Below the pieces are notes generated by a model that was given only the letters and a program-made list of their open reading frames with translations, had not been told where the DNA came from and made no database searches. From Pycnopodia helianthoides (taxonomy: Eukaryota; Echinodermata; Asteroidea; Forcipulatida; Asteriidae), in the NCBI GenBank assembly GCA_032158295.1, contig CM063246.1:4125371-4189370 (forward strand): DNA of 64,000 nucleotides, written 5' to 3'. The first letter of the stretch is position 1, and the number at the start of each line of letters is the position of its first letter. Shown here piece by piece: positions 49,084-60,479 of the stretch. A program made the translations under genes and the position numbers.

Positions 49084-50340
49084 TACGATTCTCTGAATGA
49101 TGACTTACACATTGAACTACCCTTTTTCCCTTTGAAATGTCCATTCCCGGATCTTTCGGTCACGGAGACCTACTTGTTATTACTCTATGTATTGAGGCCC
49201 CTAAGATGTCATGTTTATTTTAGCAATTGGCATTTATACTGTTGATGAGCAGATTCATGAGCGCGAGCACCCAAGGGTAAAAATTAATAGGCTTTGTCCA
49301 GCAACGACATCAAATGAACTCTGCCATATTTTTTCTTCATCCAATTCTTATCTCATCACGCTGGGGCAGGTGGGGGCTAGCGTAGTAACTACACATTCTA
49401 AAATACATTATAGCACATTGTAACAAAGTTATGCCAAGCGCCTATATATGATAGACATGGCAATTTAATTGCACATATCTGGGCCAGATTTGATGCAATC
49501 AAATACGCTCGGGGGCTCAACTGGCGTAGAGCATGCTAAACGGAGGTCTGGCACTCCGACCTCCCTAATACGCGCAGTATTCTCATTAGCCAAGAAAATC
49601 TAATTTTTTAAGGCTTCAAATTTAATAAGAACGCACGCTATCGATACAGGCCTCGCGTCTCCGATGGCCGGGATGATATTGCGTTTCATATCGGCGAATC
49701 ATCGGCCAAAATCTTCTGCTGAAATCTCACTGCTCTATTCTTAACCCACCACAGTCAACGGTGAGTCTTCTCACACGGCAAGAACACTCCGTCTACCTTT
49801 GCTGCATAAACGACATTTTGTTATGGTCATGTTCATTTTGGGGCCCCAGGCCAGCTTAGTTGACATATTTTTTTTCTTCTTCAGACAAACAATTCATACT
49901 ATCATAAAAACCTGGATATAAGGATTTATGACTGTTTATAAGCAATTTACCCAAAACTCCACAGGCGATTTTTCTCATTTCAGTGGATAAGATCTGATAT
50001 GCTTGTTTTGATATCTCCATTTTTTAAAGCGCCAAACCTGAGGTGCGCGTGTAGGCCTATGTGTAAGATTAGCATAGATATCTTGGTGTCTTGGTCTCTT
50101 GTTGTTTTAGTTATTTTATTTTTCTCCTGCAGTAAGAATAAAATAAATTATGGTTTGTTGATTTCACCTTTACCATTCATTACAAATCAAGATAGTGTAG
50201 AGAAGCCATTGACTTGCAGCTCATTTAAATACGATTCTTACGAGTGTCAGGTGGACCTATTATGCATTGGCCTATCAGTAGCCTACACTAGTCCCCTGTT
50301 TGCAATGTTAATTATGTTTACTGATTCATATCTATACTAG

Positions 50341-50412
50341 AAAGGGACCAGACTATATGACCTTCCGGCCTCGATTTGGTCACACTGATTTAAATGGGAG
50401 AAATACAAATTA
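50341..50412 (+). repeat. End-repeat (ATGGCGGC type)
   Basis: AAGGGACCAGACTATATGAC, CCTCGATTTGGTCACACTGA, ATTTAAATGGGAGAAA. The match continues upstream with GTCCCCTGTTTGCAAT, as at 22822. Confidence 0.55.
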
Positions 50413-50771
50413 GATGCCCCACGATAAAGGTCTACTTGTAAAACACTAGTTGTATCGAGTGGCAATTTCCCCCTTGGTAGGCTAAAAAAAGAAAATCCTT
50501 GCGTATGGTTTCTGATGGTTTCTTATAATCATAAGGGGTTGGAAGAGATAAGTGTTTTTCAGTTCGCCCCAAATCGCTTTGTTCCAAAAGTTTATTTTCT
50601 ATCTATAATGGAACTGGTTGTAGGGCTGTCCTACATAATACATACCGTACTGGGGGGATCGATCATCTATTAAATACCGGTTAAGTTCGTATTTTCTTAT
50701 CCCCGGTCTTTCTTTCCCCCCAGTTCCGTGGAAGAGTTTCGCCTTCGATCGAATACTAAAACTCGACAAGC

Positions 50772-50821
50772 AAAAAAAAAAAAAAAAAAAAGGGAAGAAG
50801 AAGAAGAAGAAGAAGAAGAAG
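50772..50821 (+). repeat. Poly-A followed by (GAA)n
   Basis: About 20 A, then GGGAAG and about nine GAA units. It may be the tail of an old retroposon. Confidence 0.9.
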
Positions 50822-51354
50822 GCAGAAGATGGAGTATAAGTCTTTCAGGAAGGGTCTAAGAATAACCCGTTGCCTCTCTCTCTAGTAGTGATCTCCTTCC
50901 GTGCGCGTCCATCCATCTTCGAATGGTTGTGATAATTGACCCCGTATTACTGATTGATTCCGATTCTTGATTTTTCTTTAAACCGTGCCTTTTTTCCCCC
51001 CTTCTTATTTCAGAGAGAGAAAGAGAGGGGGGATAGAGAGAAAGAAATCAACGGCTGTTTGGTGCGAGCGACCCAAGTCGATGAGGGCGAATGAATATTG
51101 AGTTTTGTCTGTTTTGACGAGCTTTTGAGAGAAACAAAATGACTGGTTTTAGTCTGCTTCAGAAACATTAATTGGATAAAACAACGGGTGAGTTTTTTTT
51201 TCTTCTTCTCTTCTTAGATTTGTTTTGCTGAAATGTGAGCGACCTTATTACCGATTTAGATGAAATTCCGGGTGTTCGTATTATCCACAGATAGAAAGGC
51301 TGTTCACCCTCTGCATTACATTCCCTATATCTTATACTGTAATGTTAATTTCTG

Positions 51355-51505
51355 TTCATATCAAATTACTTTTCTCGGGTTTTACCCAAAATCCTTTCAC
51401 GACATGAACTCGTTAACCATTAATAACAAAAATGTAATGGAAACGGTTGGAATGGGCTCATTCAAGTTGGTTGAAATCTTCTCGTGCTAGTCAATAAAAT
51501 GTTTT
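51355..51505 (+). repeat. Diverged duplicate of 53780-53965, one-unit version
   Basis: GGGTTTTACCCAAAATCCTTTCACGACATGAACT order, then AACGGTTGGAATGGG, then GTTGGTTGAAATCTTCTC and GTGCTAGTC. The same blocks occur at 53780-53965, where the ACATGAACT unit is expanded. Confidence 0.55.
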
Positions 51506-51601
51506 ACAGATTCGACTGCGTAGGTTTGCGTAATACAACGGAGAGAATCTATCTAAAACTAGTTGTGGTGGATCTAAAAAGAATGGTGCAGGTGCAATAG
51601 T

Positions 51602-51640
51602 CGACGTTTCGATCTCGATCTGATCGTCTTCATGGGAAAT
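51602..51640 (-). ncRNA. Second hammerhead-like core, reverse strand
   Basis: On the minus strand: CATGAAGA, hairpin CGATC / GATCG around AGATCGA, then GAAACGTCGAC. The order matches the motif at 31665 with a different stem sequence, so the structure rather than the letters is kept. The core has CATGAAGA instead of CTGANGA. Confidence 0.3.
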
Positions 51641-51830
51641 GAGAGTCACTGCAAATATTAACCGTATCTTCTCTACATGTACAAAATAATTCCTAGACTG
51701 CTCAAATTTATAAAAGTAACTAACCTAAAAAAAAAGCATGGAATTATCTTAGCACATAATAGTCCAAGTGCCAAGTTATAGCTGCTTTGCAGTAACAAAT
51801 GCTTACTAACTTTTTAGCTGCTAACCTGTA

Positions 51831-52078
51831 TACACTTTTAAAAAATAACTCCCGGGTCCCTGAGGACCTGACCCATTTCCGAGGTCAGGCTGACCCGGAA
51901 AATGGTTGAAAAACGGGGTTTTAACTCGGGTTCTGCGTCATTTTGACACTTTTCAGGTAATTTTGACACAGATTCCGGGTCAAAGTGACCAAGAAATGGG
52001 TCAGACCCCAGAGAACTTGGATCCGGGTCAATTCTGACCCGGAAGGTTTTGTTTTGTTTTTTTGTTTTTTTTAGTGTA
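51831..52078. mobile_element. Family Q element, copy 3
   Basis: A 248-bp element with TACACTTTTAAAAAAT at the left and TTTTTTTAGTGTA at the right. The interior carries the same GGTCAGGCTGACCCGGAA and AGAAATGGGTCAGACC modules. It directly abuts the ATGGCGGC-type end repeat at 52091. Confidence 0.75.
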
Positions 52079-52090
52079 GGCTTATTATAT

Positions 52091-52168
52091 GTCAGCCATC
52101 TTGTTTTTCTCTGATTCGCAAATTTGAACAAAACTGAGACTGTAAGGTAAAAAATAGTCTGGCACCTT
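52091..52168 (-). repeat. End-repeat (ATGGCGGC type), reverse
   Basis: GTCAGCCATCTTGTTTTTCT through GAGACTGTAAGG to TAGTCTGGCACC; the reverse complement matches the copies at 22845 and 50341. Confidence 0.55.
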
Positions 52169-52466
52169 GATTATATGATAACAAGAATCCGTATTCATTG
52201 TTGCTTTTGCACGTATGAAACACGACAAAAGATGGTGGCAGCATTTCGTAAAGCTCTGTTGGGCCCAGCTGCGATACGGTGGGAGACTCGTAAATTGACC
52301 AGCAAGCACAAGACACAAGTCACAGGTGCGAAAGAAACATCCACCATGTCAGGCTGAAGGTTGTGTCTTAAGTTATTAGAATCAAATTAAAGTTGGGTTT
52401 TCAGTGTAATTACCTGAAACGAATCTCGCCCAATTCATGACATCTGCACTAAATTGCATAAATATG

Positions 52467-52563
52467 CGTGGGTTCGAATCCCACACCGGGGAACGTGTAT
52501 GTTTCCCCTAGGACTTATGAGAGAGTCGAGCCTGCAGTGCTTTACTGGGGTATGGGTGTAAGA
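52467..52563 (+). mobile_element. tRNA-derived SINE, 5'-truncated
   Basis: B box GGTTCGAATCC (52471-52481), then GTATGTTTCCCCTAGGACT and CAGTGCTTTACTGGGGTATG. The downstream body matches the SINE at 54570. The A-box half is missing. Confidence 0.65.
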
Positions 52564-53164
52564 TCATTTAGCAAATCCGTGTTCATGTTTTAGAACCTGA
52601 ATGCGTTTATAGCTCATTGTGTCATTAACTCAAAATAGAATATTGCAATGTGTTTAATGTTTGTTTGTTTATTCTCATTTTATAAACGACAAAAAATAAG
52701 GACAAATAAAGGACTGTAAATCAAAGAATTGCAAAAAATTAAATCAGTGCAAATGGAGGTTCCATTCGTAAAAGCTACAATTCTCATGTAGCAATGTGAA
52801 CGTTATCCATTGTAGTCTTCAAAATAGATCCCCTTGCAAAAAATGTTTGTCAAAAGAGAATACCACTGACACAACAAAAATGACACGAGCTGCATAAGAT
52901 AGGCAAACCGATTGGTATTTAACCGTAACCTTCAATGCAGAAATTGAAGCTTGTTTCTGTACAGTCGGCAACATGTTGAACATGCACTTTTGAATTAAGT
53001 ACAATTTTAAATTTTTTCATTTTTTCTTCAAACTTGCTAATCTTCAACTGTTTTGAAATCAAGGGTAATAACAGTGCAGCGGTTGTTTGCGTCGTGCATT
53101 GAAAAATAACATTGCCATTAACGTCAGTCGTCGTGATCTGCGTTTACACCGCATGCACTGGCGA

Positions 53165-53400
53165 CTGCAGTGCAAGAAGCTCGGGCGTTGTGCTACCCGA
53201 TGAATGACGCCACCGGGGGGGAAAAATCAGAAATCTGAAATATTTTGGGTTTCCGTGATCTACTCGAATCTTTGAGAGCACGAAAATAGCCAAACAGGTT
53301 TTACTTCTTTAAAAAATGTGATGCACCTTTGGTTTTAATCGGACGAGTACATGCACATCCATTTACAAATTTTATACAGGATTGATCAACGAAGAAAAAC
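53165..53400 (+). repeat. Local direct repeat, partner at 54115-54260
   Basis: ACTCGAATCTTTGAGAGCAC and CTTTGGTTTTAATCGGACGA match ACTCAAATCTTTGGTAGCAC and CAATGGTTTTAATAGGACGG about 900 bp downstream. Both are diverged. Confidence 0.45.
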
Positions 53401-53424
53401 ATCATTGTTTAATTTTAGTCTGAA

Positions 53425-53752
53425 AGCTTACCGATTATGAAGTTCATACTGGAACACATTTTCTGTGAATATTTCCATCCGAAATGAAGTCATATTCGAG
53501 AAAACTGTATCTGGAAAACCTAAAAAAAAAAAAAAAAGCAGCAGCTGATTTCGATTGTTACAACCAAAATTAAGGACAATGTGTTTTACATGCTGAAAAT
53601 TATGCATGGTTTTTCACTATTTTCTCCTGAGTCGTACAGCGGATTAAGCCCAATTTTTTACAGGTTTGTTATTTCATGTGTATGGCAAAATTATGAACAC
53701 TTTCTGCGACTATTTTGTCAGCTCCTCTACCAATTCTGTGTTATACCTTTGG
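53425..53752 (+). mobile_element. Diverged family A-like MITE
   Basis: An old copy recognisable by the order of family A internal blocks: an ATATTTCCATCCGAAAT block, then TTTTTCACTATTTTCTC, ACAGGTTTGTTATTTCATG and a terminal ACCAATTCTGTGTTATACCTTT. The left terminus is lost. Its age relative to the four good copies suggests repeated waves of activity. Confidence 0.55.
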
Positions 53753-53810
53753 GCTATCTAAAAAGTTGACTTGGTGATCTTGCTCAGGTGTTACCCAAAA
53801 ACCTTCCACA

Positions 53811-53888
53811 ACATGAACTTGCTTCCGTTAATAACAACATGAACTTGCTACCGTTTATAACAACATGAACTTGCTACCGTTTATAACA
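53811..53888 (+). repeat. Three tandem 26-bp repeats
   Basis: The unit ACATGAACTTGCTACCGTTT plus ATAACA is repeated exactly three times (53811, 53837, 53863); units 2 and 3 are identical. The related sequence near 51400 has a single unit, so this is a local expansion inside a duplicated segment. Confidence 0.85.
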
Positions 53889-54537
53889 ACATGTCGCGAG
53901 AACGTTTCACCGTTCGGTTGGGATTTAACCATTATGCCAGTTGGTTAAAATCTTCTCCTGCTAGTCCAAAAAAAGATTATCGGGAAAAGAAAGTTACCTA
54001 AAAATATGAATTGTATAATAACTGTTGTAATTCATAGACTTCGCCCAAACTATAAAAAAAGTAACTGTCCTGTAAAAGCATTATGGAATTATAATAGCAG
54101 AAGAAACTGGCGGGTGAAGTGCTCGAGATACTTTTTATACTTTGAAAAATAACCGGGTATACTCAAATCTTTGGTAGCACAACAATAATCAGGATTCATT
54201 TAATATAAAAGGGTTGATACACCAATGGTTTTAATAGGACGGGGACATAAAATTAAAGCTATTTAAAAAAATAATAATAATAATTACTTTAAAAAAAAAG
54301 ATTGTTCAAATCCCGCTCTAGTCAATTTTTCAGTGTTCAACCCCATACTATTAAAAAAGGGTTGTCTGTGAAAATTGCCTTGAATGAACAATATTCGACG
54401 AACGCAACGTGTTAAGGTGAAGAGTTATTAAAATGTTTTGTTTATTATTCGGTACCTTTGTTGTATTGAATTCAAACACATTTGTAATTATAATGACATC
54501 TTCCTAATATCTATTGATTGCGGTACCCGCTGCAAAA

Positions 54538-54563
54538 CATAGGATTCGAACTAACACCTAGCT
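54538..54563 (-). mobile_element. SINE B-box remnant, head-to-head with the next SINE
   Basis: On the minus strand this reads TAGTTCGAATCCTATG, a B-box-like core, only about 10 bases from the start of the plus-strand SINE at 54570. It may be a truncated inverse copy or a target-site preference. Confidence 0.3.
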
Positions 54564-54569
54564 ACCGGG

Positions 54570-54715
54570 CAACCTCGGTGGTCTAGTGGTAAGACACCTG
54601 CTGTAGAATAACAAAGTTCGTGGGTTCGAATCCCAACCGAGTAATGTGCCTGTGGATTTTTTACCCCACAGGACTCGGGAAAGTAATGAGTATACAGTGC
54701 TTCATAGTTTATGGA
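54570..54715 (+). mobile_element. tRNA-derived SINE (full head)
   Basis: A box TGGTCTAGTGG (54579-54589) and B box GGTTCGAATCC (54623-54633) are spaced as in a tRNA. CTCGGT can pair with ACCGAG as an acceptor-like stem. The tail carries CCTGTGG..CCCCACAGGACTCGGG and TACAGTGCTTCATA, shared with 52467. The anticodon arm does not pair well, so a functional tRNA is unlikely. Confidence 0.7.
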
Positions 54716-57700
54716 TAAAAAACAAGCAATAATTTTTGTTATCTCCGATGCAACTTTAACATTTATTTTTTAAAATACATTTTCCGGAGGAATTTTTCTT
54801 GAGGCAATTTTGTTTCCTTACACCTTCACCCAAAATAAAACGTTTGTATTAAAAATTGCTCATTCCTTCTTTCCGTGGGCTTATTCACCACTCAATAATT
54901 GACCATCGTTGTTTAAATACTGCAGTATGCACAAAGCTTATTACCTTTTGTCATTAATAAACGTAAATGCAGCATATTGATGCCCTCTTTGTTGTGACAA
55001 AAGAAAACATACCCAGTTCATTGAACGTTACATAACCTGTGCATTTTTCTATTCTGGAGTAGACAATCTATCATCTATGACGTGACAATCGATGCTTTTT
55101 ATACATCCTTTATGATGATTACTGGGCATGCATATGTAAATACAAACCACTAAGTAGAAAATTATCACGAGGATCGTTAATCTCTTTGGAAAAGCACGAC
55201 AATAGCCTATTTTCTGACACAAAAATGCCATTCAACCAGTGTGCATCAATGTATAACGCAGAACCATAAACAAGTGCGTTAGGCCTATGCTATGCACCAT
55301 TCGCACTGCATGAAAAGGGAGTTTTGTTGTTGCTGAGCGAGCAAAGCTTCTCGAATGCGAGAAGCTATAAAAACAGGCTGCCATTTTAATGATAAAAATG
55401 TGCAAATGGGGGAAAAAAAAACATAATTTTGAAATAATTTACTGGCTATATTTTCGACAGAGGTAAACTCCACATTGGTCCGATCGTTAATACTTCTCTG
55501 CTCTGTTTACCTGCAGTCGAAAACATGATTGTATATTTGTGTTTAGTTTCAGTATAATTATCTCCACATTAATTAGATTGTTTCCGGTAAAGGGTAATAA
55601 ACAATTAATATATTTAATTACCACACGTATAGGTATAGATGAAATACTCAGTTACGAAAGGTAAAACTTGCCCGCCATAACGTTTGGTGCTCTCCCGTGC
55701 GTCATCTGTGCGTCTCGAGGTAAAAAGATGACCTTCAGCATATGACTTTTGGGGGATTTCGGGAGGGGGCATGGACCTTTTCCCTGGCCCACCCCAAGTG
55801 ACGCATATGGGTGTACTGAAACTTAGCCCGAATAACTGAATTTACTAAATAGTGCAGACGCGGTGCTTCATGGGGCGTTGTCCGAGGTACCCATTGGCAC
55901 ACTAGGGGTGCAATAGTAACGAAGTTAAGAGATCATTCGCTTCAAATCTGAACTGTCATGCATCATTCCCGGAGTTTCTGTTGCTTTTCTAAAAAAATAC
56001 TTAAACCCTAGATGCCCCCTTATATATGTTTTCCTTCCGCCACGATTCCTAAAGTGGTACCATGGGAAAGCAAACGAGTGATCTATGGTGTTTCCAACTA
56101 CTAGTACTAGCATGTACTGTACTCGTTTAGCTTCTTAACAACTTTGTCAACAGTGACAAAAAGGCATGTATAGGTTTGATAATGACAACCCTACTTCATT
56201 CAAGAACATTAATGCAAGCTTATACTATTTGATCAAGATTGGTGTGACATTGGCATAAACATGTAAACACCCCGAATAAGACGCGTCTTTTCTTCACCCT
56301 TCCAGAAAGACTCACATTCTCGAAAGATGTACGCCTTCTATACATGCATAAATCGTATTTTATACGTACTTCCTGTTTTAAGCCATTTAATAACATTATC
56401 GATTGCGCTGTACGTCAATTTCAGATTGGGTAGATAAAGGTCTTTCATAAACCATGGTGGAAGGACCACCATCCACGGTCATGATTACATAATCTTCAAC
56501 AAATCTCCATTCTTCATCTGTGCTGCATTCATTACGCACCTGACAAGTTTCGCATGTCTTATAACAAGTCTATATGAATTTGGCCGGGCGTCCCAAAGCA
56601 CTGCAAACAACAAACCAGCACCGGCCATATAAAAATCATGCGTGTGATGAATAGCAGTTGGCAGTCCTGTGAATGACGGTTAAAATCCTCATTATATAAT
56701 ACTTTTCTCGCTGCCCACCCGGCAGGTAGCAATTATTTTAATGTCAATAAAGGCACATTCCAGTACGCTTCTTGAGTAGGGCCGTGATGAGTAGACCGTG
56801 GCTTGCCAACCCTAGCATCGGCCGAGTTGCACCCCGCGGAGTGGCTGGGGTTTGCTTCGGTAATTTCATTTCAACGGTCCGGGCCGGGAGGCTGGGTTTT
56901 TATAACAGTATAAATCATGCTTTCCGCTGTCAGGAAGGCCGTCAAAATCACGACAAGTGCCCAAATCTTACAGACGAATATCATAAAATAATCCCTCTTT
57001 TGTTTGTGTCCTCAAAATCACGGACTAATGATGCTACGCTATCGTATTATGAAGATCACAAAAAACTGTGCCGGTTGTAAACCTAGGTGTACCGTACGCT
57101 TCATCCCAACCGCACGTTGTCTATCATTTTATTGACTTTTTTTCCATCGATTTTTGTCTTCTTCATATGTTTAATGTAATTATCTAGATAGGTGGAATAT
57201 TACCAGAGTGATACGAAACATTAATATGATTGTGGTGCACGGAGGATCGTCCCTGCGTTATTATAATATGATAGCATCGGTTTAGTCCACACTGGTTAAT
57301 ATTTGACATACCTGTGATATCATCTTTATCAAGAAAAAAAAGTCAAATCTATATACGCTCTTCAAATAAAATATGATGTGGTTTGCTAATATTGACTCTG
57401 CTGGATTTACTCTGATAGTGTTTGGTGATTACTCTGCATCGAGGTTTTCCCGTTCCGAATCTGGCATACCACTCATGTCAAGATCTGAGGAGAATAAATA
57501 ATAAGAACATGTTTGTTATGTGTACGCATACACGCCATGTACTCCCATATTTTTTGTTATCTGTAGATTGCATACAAGTTATCAGTACAGAACCAGTTTA
57601 ATATTCACACTGGCACACAAAATCTCCACATTTTCTCTTCCCCACACCCAAAAAGGTGGATTGTACAGAACGCCAGTCTCCGGTCCCACCATTCCCCCAC

Positions 57701-57784
57701 GATCTGGCCCTCAATAATTACCACCCCCTAAAAATGAAAAGATTCCTATAATCAATTACGGAATGTAATTGTCCGTTTTGGCGC
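54716..57784. other. Repeat-poor DNA upstream of the SALL promoter
   Basis: About 3 kb with no copy of the window's repeat families and no supported ORF. It contains several TAATTA-type words (for example 55570, 55610). It is a plausible location for proximal regulatory elements, judged only from position and the lack of insertions. Confidence 0.4.
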
Positions 57785-58249
57785 GCTGGCCACAAACCAT
57801 TCGAGCGAGCCACACACAAAAAAATGTATTCCCCGCGGGGCTGATATGAAGATGCTTCTTGGCCCGGTGACAAGTTTTGACACCTAATTAATTAGCAGCG
57901 GCGACCAATCAACACGCGCCTTTCATACACCTTCTATGCATTATTGATAAATTCATAACTGTGTGTGTACATGCGCATTGGGGGCGTGCTATATGTTATG
58001 CAGAGTATTTTGTGTGAGTAGAGAGAGAGAGAGAGCGGTGGTTTTATTTCCGTAATTTCTCCCTGGCCATTCAATTGAACGAGCTTGTAGTAGTGGGAAT
58101 GAATGCGTCCTGTCACTGTCAGTAAGTAGAGTTCGCCAGGCCGGTCCCGGGATAAGGAGTACGCTTTAACCGTTCCGGTTCGCCCCACGGCCAATAACGG
58201 ACAGCCTAGCTCGAGACGAGACCCACAGACGGGGGGATATCAGCCAGCC
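57785..58249 (+). promoter_or_regulatory. Proximal promoter and 5' UTR region of the SALL-like gene
   Basis: This is the stretch directly upstream of the SALL start codon. Visible elements are a palindromic homeodomain dimer-type site TAATTAATTA (57885-57894), CCAAT boxes at 57905-57909 and 58191-58195, and a GA run at 58021-58035. The last 170 bases before the ATG are GC-rich with several CpGs. There is no obvious TATA box in the last 200 bases. The transcription start cannot be placed from sequence alone, and the boundary between promoter and 5' UTR is inferred. Confidence 0.5.
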
Positions 58250-58322
58250 ATGTCTCGGCGAAAGCAGGCCAACCCTCAGCATATCGGTTCGGAACACGAC
58301 CTACCGGCGACTCTGGAAAATG
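58250..58322 (+). CDS. sall: First coding exon of a spalt/SALL-family zinc-finger transcription factor (partial gene)
   Basis: The exon encodes 24 residues plus one base of the next codon, starting MSRRKQANPQHI. This N-terminal motif (MSRRKQ, then basic and PQH) is known from SALL, BCL11 and FOG proteins, where it binds RBBP4/7 and recruits the NuRD histone-deacetylase complex for repression in the nucleus. The SALL form (MSRRKQAKPQH) differs at one position over the first 11 residues; BCL11 (MSRRKQGKPQH) differs at two. The start is supported by an in-frame TAG at 58127-58129 with no intervening ATG and by G at -3. A donor (G|GTAGGT) follows at 58323, giving a phase-1 intron. From memory, vertebrate SALL1 also has a tiny first coding exon of about 25 codons with a phase-1 intron, whereas BCL11A exon 1 is shorter. 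No C2H2 or C2HC finger was seen downstream, so the main exons lie beyond the window. BCL11 is the main alternative. Confidence 0.85.
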
Positions 58323-60479
58323 GTAGGTAGCAAGTTTAGCTTAGGCCAGTTTTTTTTTTTCCTAGTTTTTTTTCTCTATCTCTCACTGTAGTCTCTCTCA
58401 CAAATCACCCTTATTTCTAATCCTGAGATACCGTGTTATTGTGCAGATTACACGCGATGTGTGCCGTGTACAACCAACCGGGGACCCCTATCTCCGTTTT
58501 CTTTGCTTTTGGCAGTGATTGTGTCAATGAATTGTGTTGTCATCGTGGTGGGGTTTCCCGAGGAGACACCTAACTGGCTTGTGGCCTGCCGGTTCGGTGG
58601 TGGTTTACTGAAGACGGTTCGATTGGCCGTGGACTTCTTGACTAGACCCGAGACGGGGGCATGTGGCTTGTTTTCCCCCTTGATTTTTGTGGGCGCAACT
58701 CGCTGCGTGTCGAGAGTCCCCTCGCCTTGCGCCGGGCCGCGTTGTTAGTTATGAACCGATTTGACAGCAAATGTGTCTTTACTGTTATTGTTTTGCCGCT
58801 ATGTTTTGTAGTTCGCTTCAACAACATTGCCTTCAGTCCATAAATAAAAAATCTCTCAACAAATAAACCTGTAAATATTGAAGTGATAAGTGTTCAGTTA
58901 CTACTGATCCTTTGCAAGATAACTTTTGAAATAAAAATATAATCAGTTTACATTTTGACAAATTTGATTGCAATCTCTTCGGTGTATATGTTGACCCGAA
59001 AGAACTGGATTGTTCATACATGTATATTTATAAGGCCACAGTAGACGCTAAGATTTTCTTGAAATTTGGTGATTAGAACTTGTCCCAGTCTAGTCAAAGG
59101 TAGTTCTCTGAAGTTTTTAATGTTTAGATGGATTTGCAGAATGGAATAAGTTAATGATAGAATTGTTGAAGGGCTAATCCATCCTGAAACTGATAAACTC
59201 TACAACAAGGTTTGCGCTAAGTTTATCTTCCACATTACCTGTGATTGTTGCAAAAACTTAAAAAGGCATTGATTTATTTAGTTGTCCCAATTGTTCAAAA
59301 TGTTTTCATAAGAAAAACAACTTGTAGTTTTTACTTAAGTTTTAAACGTACCTATCTTTAGGCGGTGGCACATTGCCATGTTCCATAAAACTTTATAAAT
59401 GGACAAAAAACCTGTAAGTAAGACCAAACATGCTGTTTTTCTGTCCATACATCATGTCATACTTTGAGATTACATGATAGAGGGATACATAGTAAAGCAC
59501 CTGCAGTTTATAACAGAATCTTAAAGAACATCTGTTTTCTGTTTTCTTGGGAAGATGACAGTGCGTAAAAAATGAGTTGTTAAAATCATTCTTGGATTCA
59601 CCTTAAGAACCTTTGTTATCTTGTTAATTGTGAATGAAGACCAAGACTTTGTTGATAAAGATTGCCGTCTTAGACTTGGAGATATAAGAACTTATCACTT
59701 GATCATGTCACTACTGTCGAACTCGCTGTCTTCATTTAGATTTGAGCGACAGTGAACTAAATGTATTTTGTTTTTCTCTGTTTGTCAACAACTTGTGTTT
59801 TTTTAGTCATCTTGATGGATGCAGTTTTTCGTTAAGACAAAGAAATCACGCCGTGTATCACACAGTCAGAAAGATAGCTAGTCTAGGAAGTTTTACAAAC
59901 TTGATTATGTTTAAAGTTCTAACAGAAAAAACTTATCCTTTATGAATAACTACAGAGTGAAGTTGAAATGCTTACAGTTTCCATAACTACTCTTTTGGAG
60001 AATCAGAATCAAGTAAATGTGTTTGTTAGAAAATTATTTGCAGCTCTGCTACACTACTGTCTCATTTTAAATTTGCCAACTCTGTAATTCGAATAGAAGA
60101 TGTAATTCATTGGTCTCCAACTGATTTTCATGATACTAATTCACAAAATATTTTAACTAACTATCCCGTTTTGGATTCTGAATGAAGGTGAAGTGGTTGC
60201 TCAATGTCCTATGCGTGTGTTGCACAAAACTTGCAACAGTTCTCGGTGAGATGTCACTAGTTTTACACTTTCTCGTAATAAGAAAGCTTGATGGTTCAAT
60301 CAATTTCACATATGGTGGAAATTGAGCAATTTCACCCTGATTGTACAGCTCCTTTTGATATAAAAAAAAACCCTTACATCATCAAGATATTGTTTTGAAT
60401 TGGGGAGGATGCAGTTGTTTACGTTAGACACTTGAAGGTTCTAAGAAACATAGATTTACAATGGGCTCTCCAGGCAAGA

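Larger units (their letters stand above)
49084..51354. other. Unassigned intergenic DNA
   Basis: Contains the end-repeat at 50341, the poly-A/GAA tract and a purine tract at 51014-51050. No gene was recognised. Confidence 0.45.

Noticed and set aside
54570..54645. Functional tRNA gene
   Set aside because: The A and B boxes are good, but the anticodon arm does not pair well and the sequence continues into a SINE body shared with another copy.
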